A stretch of 64,000 bases of DNA from Hominenteromicrobium mulieris (GTDB lineage: Bacteria; Bacillota; Clostridia; Oscillospirales; Acutalibacteraceae): the NCBI RefSeq assembly GCF_020687165.1, contig NZ_JAJEQC010000004.1. One strand, given 5' to 3'. Of this stretch, positions 34,114-42,044 are shown piece by piece. Made by a program: the position numbers and the translations under genes. Below the pieces are notes generated by a model. The model was not told where the DNA came from. It did not search any database and saw only the letters and a program-made list of their open reading frames with translations. The number at the start of each line of letters is the position of its first letter. Position 1 is the first letter of the stretch.

Positions 34114-34383
34114 ATGGATAAATTCAGTTTAGCAAAGTTCGGGGTCGTTGTCAAACGCTGTTTTCAGGCAAGCGGAAAGCCGCTCCGTCTCCGCCCGCAC
34201 AGCTCGGGAGAATCCACCTATACGCTCATCAAAAATCATCACATCTCCAGCTCCATCATCGATAAGCTGCGTCATAATAAGCCGCTCAACACCACCACAA
34301 TCAACGACCTCTGCCGCATCTTAAGCTGCAAAGTGGAAGACATCCTCCTCTACATTCCCAGCGATGACGACCAGATCTTATAA
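34114..34383 (+). CDS. Cro/C1-type HTH protein, N-terminus apparently decayed
   Basis: From about residue 35 the frame matches the short XRE regulators common in Clostridia: STYTLIKNHHISSSIIDKL, then NTTTINDLCRILSCKVEDILLYIP. In that family the HTH is preceded by about 17 residues of the form MxxYxPLWxTLxxxG. Here the same spacing holds but the residues read KPLRLRPHSSGE, with no Met at the right place. The only ATG (34114) has no ribosome site and lies over the promoter of the divergent gene. This points to a dead or rearranged 5' end. It could be a pseudogene. Confidence 0.5.
   Translation: MDKFSLAKFGVVVKRCFQASGKPLRLRPHSSGESTYTLIKNHHISSSIIDKLRHNKPLNTTTINDLCRILSCKVEDILLYIPSDDDQIL
34126..34154 (-). 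promoter_or_regulatory. Sigma-A promoter of the Nif11-like gene
   Basis: On the minus strand TTGACA (34154-34149), a 17-base spacer and TAAACT (34131-34126) lie 34 bases before the ATG. Confidence 0.8.
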
Positions 34384-34451
34384 AGCAAACCCCGGGTATA
34401 CCGAGCCATAAGAACAGTCCATATATCCCGGGATCCTATTTTATGCAAAAA

Positions 34452-34483
34452 TGCTCCCGATCATGCGACCGGGAGCACTTTTT
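34452..34483. terminator. Bidirectional terminator at the end of the GGGtGRT operon
   Basis: TGCTCCCG pairs with CGGGAGCA, with A-rich sequence on one side and CTTTTT on the other. Confidence 0.85.
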
Positions 34484-34515
34484 ATGCTTTAATATGCGAT
34501 TTTCAGAAGCAACTC

Positions 34516-35514
34516 TTACTTGGAAGCCTCTTCAACAGCAACAGCGCAAGCAACGGTTGCACCGACCATCGGGTTGTTGCCCATGCCGATGAGACCCATC
34601 ATCTCAACGTGTGCCGGAACAGAGGAGGAACCTGCGAACTGTGCATCGGAGTGCATACGGCCCATGGTATCGGTCATGCCGTAAGAGGAAGGACCGGCAG
34701 CCATGTTATCCGGATGCAGCGTACGGCCTGTGCCGCCGCCGGAAGCAACGGAGAAGTACTTCACGCCGTTCTCATTGCACCACTTCTTGTAGGTACCTGC
34801 AACCGGGTGCTGGAATCTGGTCGGGTTCGTGGAGTTACCGGTGATGGAAACGCCGACGTTCTCGAGCTTCATGATTGCAACGCCTTCCGGAACGTTATCT
34901 GCGCCGTAGCACTTAACGTCCGCACGCGGGCCGTTGGAATAAGCCTTTTCGCTGACAACCTTAACTTCTTCTGCGTACGGATCGAACTCGGTCTCAACAT
35001 ACGTAAAGCCGTTGATTCTGGAGATGATGAACGCAGCGTCCTTGCCGAGACCGTTGAGGATAACGCGCAGCGGCTTCGTTCTGACCTTGTTCGCGTTCAG
35101 AGCGATCTTGATAGCACCCTCAGCAGCCGCGAAGGACTCGTGGCCGGCAAGGAATGCGAAGCACTCGGTCTCCTCGGAAAGGAGCATTTTGCCCAGATTG
35201 CCGTGGCCGAGGCCGACCTTACGGTTTTCAGCAACAGAGCCCGGGATGCAGAATGCCTGCAGGCCGATGCCGATAGCGGCAGCAGCGTCAGCAGCCTTCG
35301 TGCAGCCCATCTTGATAGCAATCGCGCAGCCTACGGTGTAAGCCCACTTTGCGTTCTCAAAGCAGATCGGCTGTGTTTCCTGTACGATGGTGTACGGGTC
35401 GATGCCCTTCTCTTCGCAGATGGTCTTGCACTCATCAATGGAATTGATGCCGTATTCTTTCAGGACGGAGAGGATTTTCGCCTCACGTCTCTCATAACCT
35501 TCAAATGTAGCCAT
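34516..35514 (-). CDS. GGGtGRT protein
   Basis: The 332-residue protein contains the name-giving SGGGTGRTLHPDNMAAGPSSYGMTDTMGRMHSDAQ stretch in its last third. This family is found in anaerobic Firmicutes next to an Fe-S scaffold protein and has no firmly assigned reaction. It has few membrane features and is likely cytosolic. The strong codon bias resembles that of nifJ and gap, which suggests high expression. It follows the scaffold gene by 14 bases in one operon. Confidence 0.9.
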   Translation of the reverse strand: MATFEGYERREAKILSVLKEYGINSIDECKTICEEKGIDPYTIVQETQPICFENAKWAYTVGCAIAIKMGCTKAADAAAAIGIGLQAFCIPGSVAENRKVGLGHGNLGKMLLSEETECFAFLAGHESFAAAEGAIKIALNANKVRTKPLRVILNGLGKDAAFIISRINGFTYVETEFDPYAEEVKVVSEKAYSNGPRADVKCYGADNVPEGVAIMKLENVGVSITGNSTNPTRFQHPVAGTYKKWCNENGVKYFSVASGGGTGRTLHPDNMAAGPSSYGMTDTMGRMHSDAQFAGSSSVPAHVEMMGLIGMGNNPMVGATVACAVAVEEASK

Positions 35515-35528
35515 TTCTCGTGCCCTCC

Positions 35529-36221
35529 TTATTCCTTGCGCGGGTCGATGTACTTAACGGCCTCATTGAATCTGCCGTATGTACCCATAGACTTCTTGTA
35601 CGCCTCGTTCGGCTCCATGCCGGCCTTGATGAAGTCGGTCATCTTGCCGAGGGAAACGAACTCGTAGCCGATAACCTGGTCGTCAGCGTCGAGTGCCATT
35701 CTGGTGCAGTAGCCTTCGGTCATCTCAAGATAACGAACGCCCTTTGCCTTTGTGCCGTACATGGTACCGACCATGGAGCGTGCGCCCTTACCAAGGTCTT
35801 CCATGCCTGCGCCGATAACAAGACCGCCCTCGGAGAAAGCAGACTGGGAACGGCCATAAACGATCTGGAGGAACAGCTCGCGCATAGCGGTGTTAATCGC
35901 ATCACATACAAGGTCCGTGTTCAGAGCTTCCATAACGGTCTTGCCCGGGAGGATCTCTGCTGCCATTGCAGCGGAGTGCGTCATGCCGGAGCAGCCGACG
36001 GTCTCAACGAGCGCTTCCTCAATGATGCCGTCCTTAACGTTCAGGGAGAGCTTGCAAGCGCCCTGCTGCGGTGCACACCAGCCTACACCGTGGGTGTAAC
36101 CGGAAATGTCCTTAACTTCCTTTGCCTGTACCCACTTGCCCTCTTCCGGGATGGGAGCCGGACCGTGCTTCGGGCCCTTGGCTACAATACACATCTCTTC
36201 CACTTCTTTGGAATAATTCAT
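35529..36221 (-). CDS. Iron-sulfur cluster assembly scaffold-like protein (GGGtGRT partner)
   Basis: The 230-residue protein starts MNYSKEVEEMCIVAKGPKHG. It has IscU/NifU-like cysteine sites in GWCAPQQGACK, VETVGCSGMTHSAA and GYCTRMAL. Unlike a normal IscU of about 130 residues it has a long C-terminal part. In Clostridia this gene is regularly paired with GGGtGRT, so a joint role in an Fe-S-dependent step is likely, but the target is unknown. I start at ATG 36221, with AAAGGAG upstream; the longer frame runs into the promoter region. Confidence 0.85.
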   Translation of the reverse strand: MNYSKEVEEMCIVAKGPKHGPAPIPEEGKWVQAKEVKDISGYTHGVGWCAPQQGACKLSLNVKDGIIEEALVETVGCSGMTHSAAMAAEILPGKTVMEALNTDLVCDAINTAMRELFLQIVYGRSQSAFSEGGLVIGAGMEDLGKGARSMVGTMYGTKAKGVRYLEMTEGYCTRMALDADDQVIGYEFVSLGKMTDFIKAGMEPNEAYKKSMGTYGRFNEAVKYIDPRKE

Positions 36222-36333
36222 AAGTGGTACTCCTTTCGGTTCCAGTTTTATTTGGCAGACTTCGCGCAAAAGAGAGCCGCAGCGAAAAAGCGCCGCCCGC
36301 ATCCCGCAAAAAGCCATTTTACTGATTTTCTTC

Positions 36334-36362
36334 ATTATAGCTTTTTTTCATGCGTTTCGCAA
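36334..36362 (-). promoter_or_regulatory. Sigma-A promoter of the scaffold-GGGtGRT operon
   Basis: On the minus strand TTGCGA (36362-36357), a 17-base spacer and TATAAT (36339-36334) lie about 115 bases before the scaffold ATG. Confidence 0.7.
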
Positions 36363-36410
36363 GGGGCAAAACACACATTTCGCGAAAAAAGCGCACAATA
36401 TACGCAAAAA

Positions 36411-36433
36411 GGAGCGCCGCAGCGCCCCTTTTG
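36411..36433 (-). terminator. Terminator after the sugar nucleotidyltransferase gene
   Basis: On the minus strand GGGCGC pairs with GCGCTCC around TGCG, followed by TTTTT. Confidence 0.7.
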
Positions 36434-36453
36434 TATCTTATTTCGGTTTGAAA

Positions 36454-37374
36454 TTACTTCCAAAGCGGGTCGGGATATGTGCCGTTTTGCATCATCTCGG
36501 CAAGCGCCGCCATCACGACGGGCTTATCGGCCTTATACGTCACGCCGAACCACTTGTCCGCCGATTTTAAAACCGTCACGTCTGCCTTGCCGTCGCGAAT
36601 CTGGTCGTTGACGACAAACGGCAGGAAGTATTCCGCTTTCAGTGGGTTCTTCGGTACATCGTTCTCAAGGAACGAGACGAAATCCTTTTTCAATGCGTCT
36701 ACAAAGTCCGGCGTAAAGCCCCACAGGTTCATGGAAACGGTCGTGTCCTCATCGAGCGCGTGCCACGTTGCGCCGTCGTCCTCGGTGTAAGCCGGGCCGT
36801 CCTCGCGCTTTTCAATGTGCGTGCGCTCCACGATGGTATCCAACACACCGTCTTTCTCCACGCATACGCCGCGTGCCACATGGCCGTTTTCGGTCAGCGT
36901 GTTTTTCAGATGGTAACCCACCATCGCCCAGTGTGCCTTTTCGCCGTTTTCCTTCACGTTCCGGAGGAACGCGCCGATCTTCTTAAACGCCTCGCCGCCA
37001 TAGAAATCGTCTGCGTTGATGACGACAAACGGCGCATCAATGTGGTCGCGTGCCGCCAAAACGGCGTGGCCCGTGCCCCACGGCTTCTCGCGGCCTTCCG
37101 GCACCGTAAAGCCCTCCGGCAGGTCATCCAACTTCTGGAAAACATATTCGACCTGCACGTACTTCGATACGCGGTCGCCGATAACCTCTTTAAAGTCCTC
37201 AAAAAGCTGCTCCTTGATGATGAAGATTACCTTGGAAAAGCCCGCCTGCGCGGCATCAAAAACAGAAAAATCCATGATAATCTCGCCGTTTTTGCCAACG
37301 GGATCGATCTGCTTCAAGCCGCCGTAACGGCTGCCCATACCGGCCGCCATAACGACTAAAATCGGTTTTTTCAT
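36454..37374 (-). CDS. Sugar-phosphate nucleotidyltransferase (UTP-glucose-1-phosphate uridylyltransferase-like)
   Basis: The 306-residue protein begins MKKPILVVMAAGMGSRYGGLKQ, the nucleotide-binding loop of the NTP_transferase fold. It has GTGHAVLAA and the metal-binding VINADDFYG. It is longer than a GalU core and has a distinct C-terminal half, so the sugar phosphate it activates is unclear. I chose ATG 37374 with AAAGGA upstream. The next genes upstream on the same strand encode an LCP ligase and a GtrA protein, which suggests a role in wall or surface polysaccharide supply. Confidence 0.8.
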   Translation of the reverse strand: MKKPILVVMAAGMGSRYGGLKQIDPVGKNGEIIMDFSVFDAAQAGFSKVIFIIKEQLFEDFKEVIGDRVSKYVQVEYVFQKLDDLPEGFTVPEGREKPWGTGHAVLAARDHIDAPFVVINADDFYGGEAFKKIGAFLRNVKENGEKAHWAMVGYHLKNTLTENGHVARGVCVEKDGVLDTIVERTHIEKREDGPAYTEDDGATWHALDEDTTVSMNLWGFTPDFVDALKKDFVSFLENDVPKNPLKAEYFLPFVVNDQIRDGKADVTVLKSADKWFGVTYKADKPVVMAALAEMMQNGTYPDPLWK

Positions 37375-37447
37375 AGCTAAATTGTCCTTTCTCGTCTGCG
37401 GCATCACACCGCCATATGTACAGGTTCGGTCACGCGATCGTCAGGGG

Positions 37448-38533
37448 TCAGTTTTCATCCTCGTAAATAAATTCGTGGATATGCTGTGCCGCAACATCGG
37501 TGTCATACGTCCACATCCAACCGCCGCCCTCGCAGTAATCGGAGGCATAGCCCTCCACATCACTCGGGATGGAAAGGCGCTCAATGTCAAAACCCGTCAG
37601 CGCAATCTGCGCCAGGCCGATCATCTTATCAAACGTCAAAGAAGTCTCGCAAAGCGGCGCAAGCTGTTGAATGATGCTCGGGTATTCAAGCTTGGAAATA
37701 GAACTTGCCTTGCTCAAGAGCGCAGAAAGCACTTCCTGCTGGCGTTCCACACGGCCGTTATCGTTGTCGATGGCACGAATACGCCCGTAAGCCACAGCCT
37801 CGTCGCCGTTCAAGAGCACGCCATCGCCCGCCGAAAGCGGCGCATATGTAGAAACATCGCCTGCCATTGATTCAGGGGATTCCGCCGCCAACGCATACAT
37901 ATTTTTGTTGATCTCACTGATTTCATCTTCCGTCAAATCAATATTTACACCGCCGAACGCATCCACAATCTTCGCCATGGCGGCAAAATTCACGGTCACG
38001 TAGTCCTGAATATCGAGACCGAAGTTTTGGTTGATCGCACGGATGGCCTGCTCCGGGCCACCGTACATATAGGCATGGTTCAGCTTATCATAGCCGGAAT
38101 CATACGGACTGCCGTCGCCCATATACACGCGCACATCACGCATGATGGACGTCAGCTTAACCTTGTGGTGCACGTTATCGATCGACATCACCATAATGGC
38201 GTCGCTGCGCCCGGCAAAGGTACCGCCGTCATAATCGCGGGCATCCACGCCGAACAGCGCAATATTCGTAATGCCCGCTTCCGATTTTGTTTCTTCGGAA
38301 ATACCGAGCTCCGTCTTGTCTTTCGTGATGGTCGTCGTCTTCAGGTCGCCCAAAAGCACCGTGGAAGCGTAGATCATCACGCCGCCCACCAGCACCAAAA
38401 TAACGCAGATGAAGCTCAAAAAGACCTTAAGGCCCGTCCGTTTTTTCTTTTTTTGATTTTTCTTATACGCCTGCTTTGAGGAGTAACTGGAAATATCCTG
38501 AAACTCATCGCGGCGTTGTTTTCTTTTCGCCAT
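37448..38533 (-). CDS. LytR-CpsA-Psr (LCP) family cell-wall polymer ligase
   Basis: The 361-residue protein has a basic cytosolic start (MAKRKQRRDEF), one membrane helix (VFLSFICVILVLVGGVMIYAS) and an extracellular LCP domain. Family motifs are visible: NIALFGVDARD, AGRSDAIMVMSID, KLTSIMRDVRVYM, KLNHAYMYGGPEQAIRAIN and the basic RVERQQEVL region. LCP enzymes move undecaprenyl-linked polymers such as teichoic acid or capsule onto peptidoglycan. GGAGG lies directly upstream of the ATG at 38533. Confidence 0.92.
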   Translation of the reverse strand: MAKRKQRRDEFQDISSYSSKQAYKKNQKKKKRTGLKVFLSFICVILVLVGGVMIYASTVLLGDLKTTTITKDKTELGISEETKSEAGITNIALFGVDARDYDGGTFAGRSDAIMVMSIDNVHHKVKLTSIMRDVRVYMGDGSPYDSGYDKLNHAYMYGGPEQAIRAINQNFGLDIQDYVTVNFAAMAKIVDAFGGVNIDLTEDEISEINKNMYALAAESPESMAGDVSTYAPLSAGDGVLLNGDEAVAYGRIRAIDNDNGRVERQQEVLSALLSKASSISKLEYPSIIQQLAPLCETSLTFDKMIGLAQIALTGFDIERLSIPSDVEGYASDYCEGGGWMWTYDTDVAAQHIHEFIYEDEN

Positions 38534-38608
38534 AAAAGCCTCCGTCTCGGCCAAAGGCCGGATGTCTTTATCTTATCAATTATATTCCCATAACCTCGTT
38601 TCGTCAAT

Positions 38609-39025
38609 TTACTTTTTCTTACGAAAAACGACCAGTTTGCTTAAAATATAATTTGCAAGGATCACAAAAACGTTCGCAACGAGCTTCACAATCTTATCAT
38701 TCACGTGCAGCAGATCCACACCGATGAACATCATGCCCATTTCCATAAAGCCGGACATAATACGGCTCGCAAAAAATTTCGCCGCCTCCGTCAAAATCGG
38801 CACAAAGCCGTGCGCGCGGCTCTCAAACACCCACTTGCGGTTCGTCACATACGCAAAGGTAACTGAAAGCACCCACGAAAGCGCTGTCGATACCATGTAC
38901 GGGATGTGCAGAAAATCCGTAAAGATCCAGTAAGAAGCGTAGCTCACGACCGTCGTAAGCACGCCGAACACCACGTACAAAACCAGCTCTTTGTATTTTA
39001 TAAGCAGTTCTTTGATTTTTCCCAT
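38609..39025 (-). CDS. GtrA family membrane protein
   Basis: The 138-residue protein has four hydrophobic helices in the GtrA layout. They start at YVVFGVLTTVVSYASYWIF and include SWVLSVTFAYVTNRKWVFES, the family hallmark, and a last helix near the C-terminus. GtrA proteins help flip lipid-linked sugars for surface polysaccharide or teichoic acid modification. It lies 75 bases upstream of the LCP gene on the same strand. Confidence 0.9.
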   Translation of the reverse strand: MGKIKELLIKYKELVLYVVFGVLTTVVSYASYWIFTDFLHIPYMVSTALSWVLSVTFAYVTNRKWVFESRAHGFVPILTEAAKFFASRIMSGFMEMGMMFIGVDLLHVNDKIVKLVANVFVILANYILSKLVVFRKKK

Positions 39026-39068
39026 ATTTTCTATCCTTTATGTTTCGGGCAAAGCGCCCTCTTCTTTC

Positions 39069-39998
39069 TTATGATAAATATTCTTCCACACCGTGCGCCG
39101 CCACCGCGCCGTCCGCAGCCGCCGTCACGATTTGCCGCAGCGTCTTTTTACGACAATCGCCCGCAGCAAACACACCCGGAACGTTCGTCTTCGTGCTCTC
39201 GCCCGCCATAAAATACCCGTTTTCGTCAAGATCAAGAATATCGCGTACAAAGTCCGTCGCCGGCACATTGCCCACCGCCACAAACACGCCGTTCACCTCA
39301 ATCTCGCACACCTCGTCCGTCTTTACATTGCGCAGACGCAGCCCGCCGACTTTTCCGTCTTTTTCGAGGATCTCATCCGTCACCGTATCGAAAACGATCT
39401 CGATATTTGGCTTATCGAGCTTCTTCTCATAGCTCTTTGAAGCGCGCAGGCGGTCTCTTCTATGGATGAGATATACCTTTTTGCACATCGCGGAGAGAAA
39501 AGCCGCATCGCCCGCCGCCGTGTCACCGCCGCCAATGACCGCAACCGTCTTATCTTTATAAAACGCACCGTCGCATGTCGCGCAGTAGGAAACACCCTTG
39601 CCGCGCAAAGCGTCTTCGTTCAGCAAGCCGAGCGTCCTCGGTGCCGCACCGGGTGCCAAAACGACGCTTTTCGCGCGGTAAACCGTGCCGTCTTCCGTCT
39701 CCAGAATTTTCACATCACCGTCTAACCGCAGTGCCGTCACGTTGCCGTAGGTCTGCTTCGCGCCAAAGCGCTCCGCCTGCTTTTTCATGTTCATCGTCAG
39801 CGTAAACCCGTCCACCGCCTCCGGGAAGCCGGGGTAATTTTCAATTTCATTCGAGGTCACCATTTGACCGCCGGGGATATATTTTTCCAGCACCAGCGTC
39901 TCGTAGCCCGCGCGGGCGCAATACAGTGCCGCCGTAAGCCCCGCAGGGCCGGAACCCACCACGATTACGTCATAGACCTTTTCCATGTTTTCGCTCAT
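39069..39998 (-). CDS. trxB: Thioredoxin-disulfide reductase
   Basis: The 309-residue flavoprotein has the FAD motif VVGSGPAGLTAALYCARAG, the redox-active CATCDG (Cys139 and Cys142), the NADPH motif VIGGGDTAAGDAA and the C-terminal GVFAAGDCR. It reduces thioredoxin with NADPH in the cytosol. The ATG at 39998 has AAAGGAG upstream. A TATACT -10 with a weak TTGTAT -35 lies about 50-80 bases before the start, downstream of the terminator of the large RNA locus. Confidence 0.95.
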   Translation of the reverse strand: MSENMEKVYDVIVVGSGPAGLTAALYCARAGYETLVLEKYIPGGQMVTSNEIENYPGFPEAVDGFTLTMNMKKQAERFGAKQTYGNVTALRLDGDVKILETEDGTVYRAKSVVLAPGAAPRTLGLLNEDALRGKGVSYCATCDGAFYKDKTVAVIGGGDTAAGDAAFLSAMCKKVYLIHRRDRLRASKSYEKKLDKPNIEIVFDTVTDEILEKDGKVGGLRLRNVKTDEVCEIEVNGVFVAVGNVPATDFVRDILDLDENGYFMAGESTKTNVPGVFAAGDCRKKTLRQIVTAAADGAVAAHGVEEYLS

Positions 39999-40234
39999 AA
40001 GTCACCGCTCCTTTTCCTGATGAAGTGCAGCTTTTCTGCACACCGTCTTGCGAACATCGTTAGTATAGCACATTCTCCCGAAAAATACAATTCCGTGCGG
40101 CGCGAAAGAGTTTTCTACCGCAAAGCGACACGCAGTCGAAAACTTTATCAGAATCAAATACGTGCTCCCGTTCTCCTACTTAAGCCAAAAAACACGCAAA
40201 CCGCGCTCCTTGCACGACATACCCCTATCGCACA

Positions 40235-41143
40235 AAACAAAAGAGGCTCTTTCAGCATCCCGAAAAAGCCTCTCGTTCTTTAATTTTTATTGCACATCCT
40301 GTGCGGTGTACGCTCAGCGCACACATCTCAAGTTAATTTAAACTGATACTAATACATCGGACTTTCCTCTGCTTGAAACCATCGGTCTCTTTTTATACCT
40401 GCACTCTGCATTACTTTCAGAATGTCGTCGGTCTTTCAGAGTTTATCATTTGTGCATTGGACACAACTCCATGTATATTCTCAAAAACTGTATTTGATTT
40501 TTTCTTTGGCGTTTTCCGCCTATCCTTACACACGTCCGTACACTTTGTACAGCTCATGTATAATTCTATATGTTAATTTCGACCTACTTATCTTTGCTGT
40601 ACCACGAAAACCTTTTGGGACTCGCTTTTGCGATCCCGCGCTTTCATAAAGCTTGAAACACTCGTGTGCAAATATTCAGTCTACTTCAGGGATCCGAGGC
40701 GCAACGCACCACGGATCTTCTGCTGCTGAGGTTCAGTAGCCATTGGCCTCACCCGCTTTCTTTCAATAGATTTGCCTTTGCGGCTCATGCAGCTTTGCCT
40801 CTTTTCACGTTTTGCCTGTTTCCACATGTTCAAAACGTACGGCTGCTTCTTTATTTATGTTCCCGTTTCTCCGCTTCGGCTTTTTGTCCCTTTGTACCGG
40901 CACATTCTTAAAAGCCTACTTATCTCTTTCATCACATTTCCCGGAAGCCGAAGAACATTTGAAGCTCCGCCTTTGCAAATACTGCCTCAAGAGTTTCCTC
41001 CGCGCCTTTCTCTCTCCCCTTCGGAATACCTTCCGCGCGCTGAACCGCTTCGATCTTTTACCGAGACTTTTTTGAGCCTCCACCAAGAAAACCTCTTACG
41101 GTTTTCCCGATCTACTTTGCGTTCTGGAGTTCTTTCTCTTTTC
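40235..41143 (-). ncRNA. Candidate large structured non-coding RNA (about 0.9 kb), family unknown
   Basis: The minus strand has a consensus promoter (41150-41178) and, about 900 bases on, a terminator hairpin (40242-40273), and no minus-strand ORF of 60 codons or more lies between. The strand is rich in purines. It holds many local hairpins: 40690-40717 (GATCCG...CGGATC arms), 40617-40638 (GGGAxTCGC/GCGAxTCCC), around 40518-40535 (GGCG-GAAAA-CGCC), around 40817-40850 (ACGTTTTG/CAAAACGT) and a GTACA/TGTAC hairpin near 40530-40550. Plus-strand frames here lack ribosome sites and any recognisable protein. It is not tmRNA, RNase P or SRP RNA by their core motifs. It could be a known giant RNA class (OLE, ROOL, GOLLD, HEARO) that I cannot identify by eye. 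Confidence 0.6.
40242..40273 (-). terminator. Terminator of the large RNA locus
   Basis: On the minus strand AGAGGCT...AGCCTCT closes a hairpin followed by TTTTGTTTTG. It lies between the RNA locus and trxB. Confidence 0.75.
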
Positions 41144-41149
41144 ACCTAT

Positions 41150-41178
41150 ATATTAGCACCATCCGTCTACTTTGTCAA
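41150..41178 (-). promoter_or_regulatory. Consensus sigma-A promoter of the large RNA locus
   Basis: On the minus strand TTGACA (41178-41173), exactly 17 bases and TAATAT (41155-41150). No ribosome site or start codon follows closely. Confidence 0.8.
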
Positions 41179-41365
41179 CAGTTTTTTTGAAGATTTTATT
41201 TTTTATTTGTATATTCTGTTTTCGCAAAATGAAGCTTGACATTCTTCCGCATTCACGATACAATTATTCTTGCAGGCAAAAGCAACGGGCTTATTTCCCA
41301 CAGCTTTTCTGCTCCGCCGCATAAATCACAGAACGGCGAATATACTGAGAAAGAAGGCTTTTCCC

Positions 41366-41677
41366 ATGAGTATAGACAACAACCAGGAATACGAAGCAGA
41401 GCTCATCACCCTCATCGACGATGAAGGCACGGAGCACGAATTTGAGATCATCGACGAACTCGAGAACGATGACGGCTACTTTATGGCACTTGTCCCCACT
41501 CTGCGCGACGCCCAAAGCGAAGTTGCAGACGCAGATGAGTACTACATCTTTGAAGTCGTAGAAGACGAGAACGGCGAAGAGCAGCTTTGCGAGATCGAAG
41601 ACGACGACCTGCTGGATAAGCTCGCCGAAATTTTCGAGACCCGCTATGCACAGGCTATGGAGGAAGAAGAGGAGTAA
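41366..41677 (+). CDS. DUF1292 domain protein
   Basis: The 103-residue protein is very acidic (about one residue in three is Asp or Glu) and opens MSIDNNQEYEAELITLIDDEG. Its TEHEFEIIDELENDDGYFMALVP and YYIFEVVEDENGEEQL stretches fit DUF1292 (YrzB-like), a small cytosolic family of unknown function usually near alaS and ruvX. The ATG at 41366 has AGAAGG upstream; the longer frame starts far back in sequence without a ribosome site. The 6S RNA follows. Confidence 0.85.
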   Translation: MSIDNNQEYEAELITLIDDEGTEHEFEIIDELENDDGYFMALVPTLRDAQSEVADADEYYIFEVVEDENGEEQLCEIEDDDLLDKLAEIFETRYAQAMEEEEE

Positions 41678-41707
41678 TTTTCTTTCCCCGTTCAAGATCA
41701 TGTAAAG

Positions 41708-41908
41708 ACACCTGCCCGATGCGCGGACCGTGCAAAATAACCCTACACTCAACTTTTAGGGAGCTCGGCTCCGCAGGCGGACTGCAGACCTCCCGGCCCG
41801 GCTTGACCGGATACCGGAGGAAGGGAGCGCGAAACCTGCGGGAGGGCACCCACCTGCTTATTACGTAGCAGGTTATTGAGAGCACGTTACGGTCGGGCGG
41901 GGTTTTTT
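41708..41908 (+). ncRNA. ssrS: 6S RNA
   Basis: A long closing stem pairs CCTGCCCGA...GACCGTGC near the 5' end with GCACG..CGGTCGGGCGGGG near the 3' end, followed by TTTTTT. Inside lies a large central loop and a G/C-rich apical arm. On the 3' side of the loop a small hairpin (ACCTGC...GCAGGT) is followed by GTTA, the arrangement seen in 6S RNAs. Size (about 200 nt) fits. 6S RNA binds sigma-A RNA polymerase as an open-promoter mimic. There is no T-box or amino-acid riboswitch signature that would tie it to azlC. Confidence 0.7.
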
Positions 41909-41919
41909 ATGCCCATTTC

Positions 41920-41943
41920 AAGGCGGTGAAAACCGCCTTTTTT
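41920..41943 (+). terminator. Terminator downstream of the 6S RNA
   Basis: AAGGCGGT pairs with ACCGCCTT around GAAA, followed by TTTTC. Confidence 0.8.
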
Positions 41944-42044
41944 CATACTTTACACACCTTTTTCTGTGCTTTTCTTTTGGAAACGGTTGTATTTTGCAAA
42001 TTTTGCCGCATTTGGGTGCGGTAGCAAAGAAGGAGAAGGTCATC

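Noticed and set aside
40358..40369. GAGGAAAGTCCG on the minus strand, resembling the RNase P RNA core
   Set aside because: It lies near the end of the transcript, and the other conserved parts of RNase P RNA (ACAGAA and the partner strand of P4) are missing around it.
40772..41239. Plus-strand frame of 155 codons in the trxB-DUF1292 gap
   Set aside because: There is no ribosome site and no protein-like pattern; the opposite strand has a promoter, hairpins and a terminator instead.
41708..42044. T-box or amino-acid riboswitch controlling azlCD
   Set aside because: No TGGnACCGCG-type T-box sequence is visible; the structure fits 6S RNA and has its own terminator, with a further terminator before azlC.
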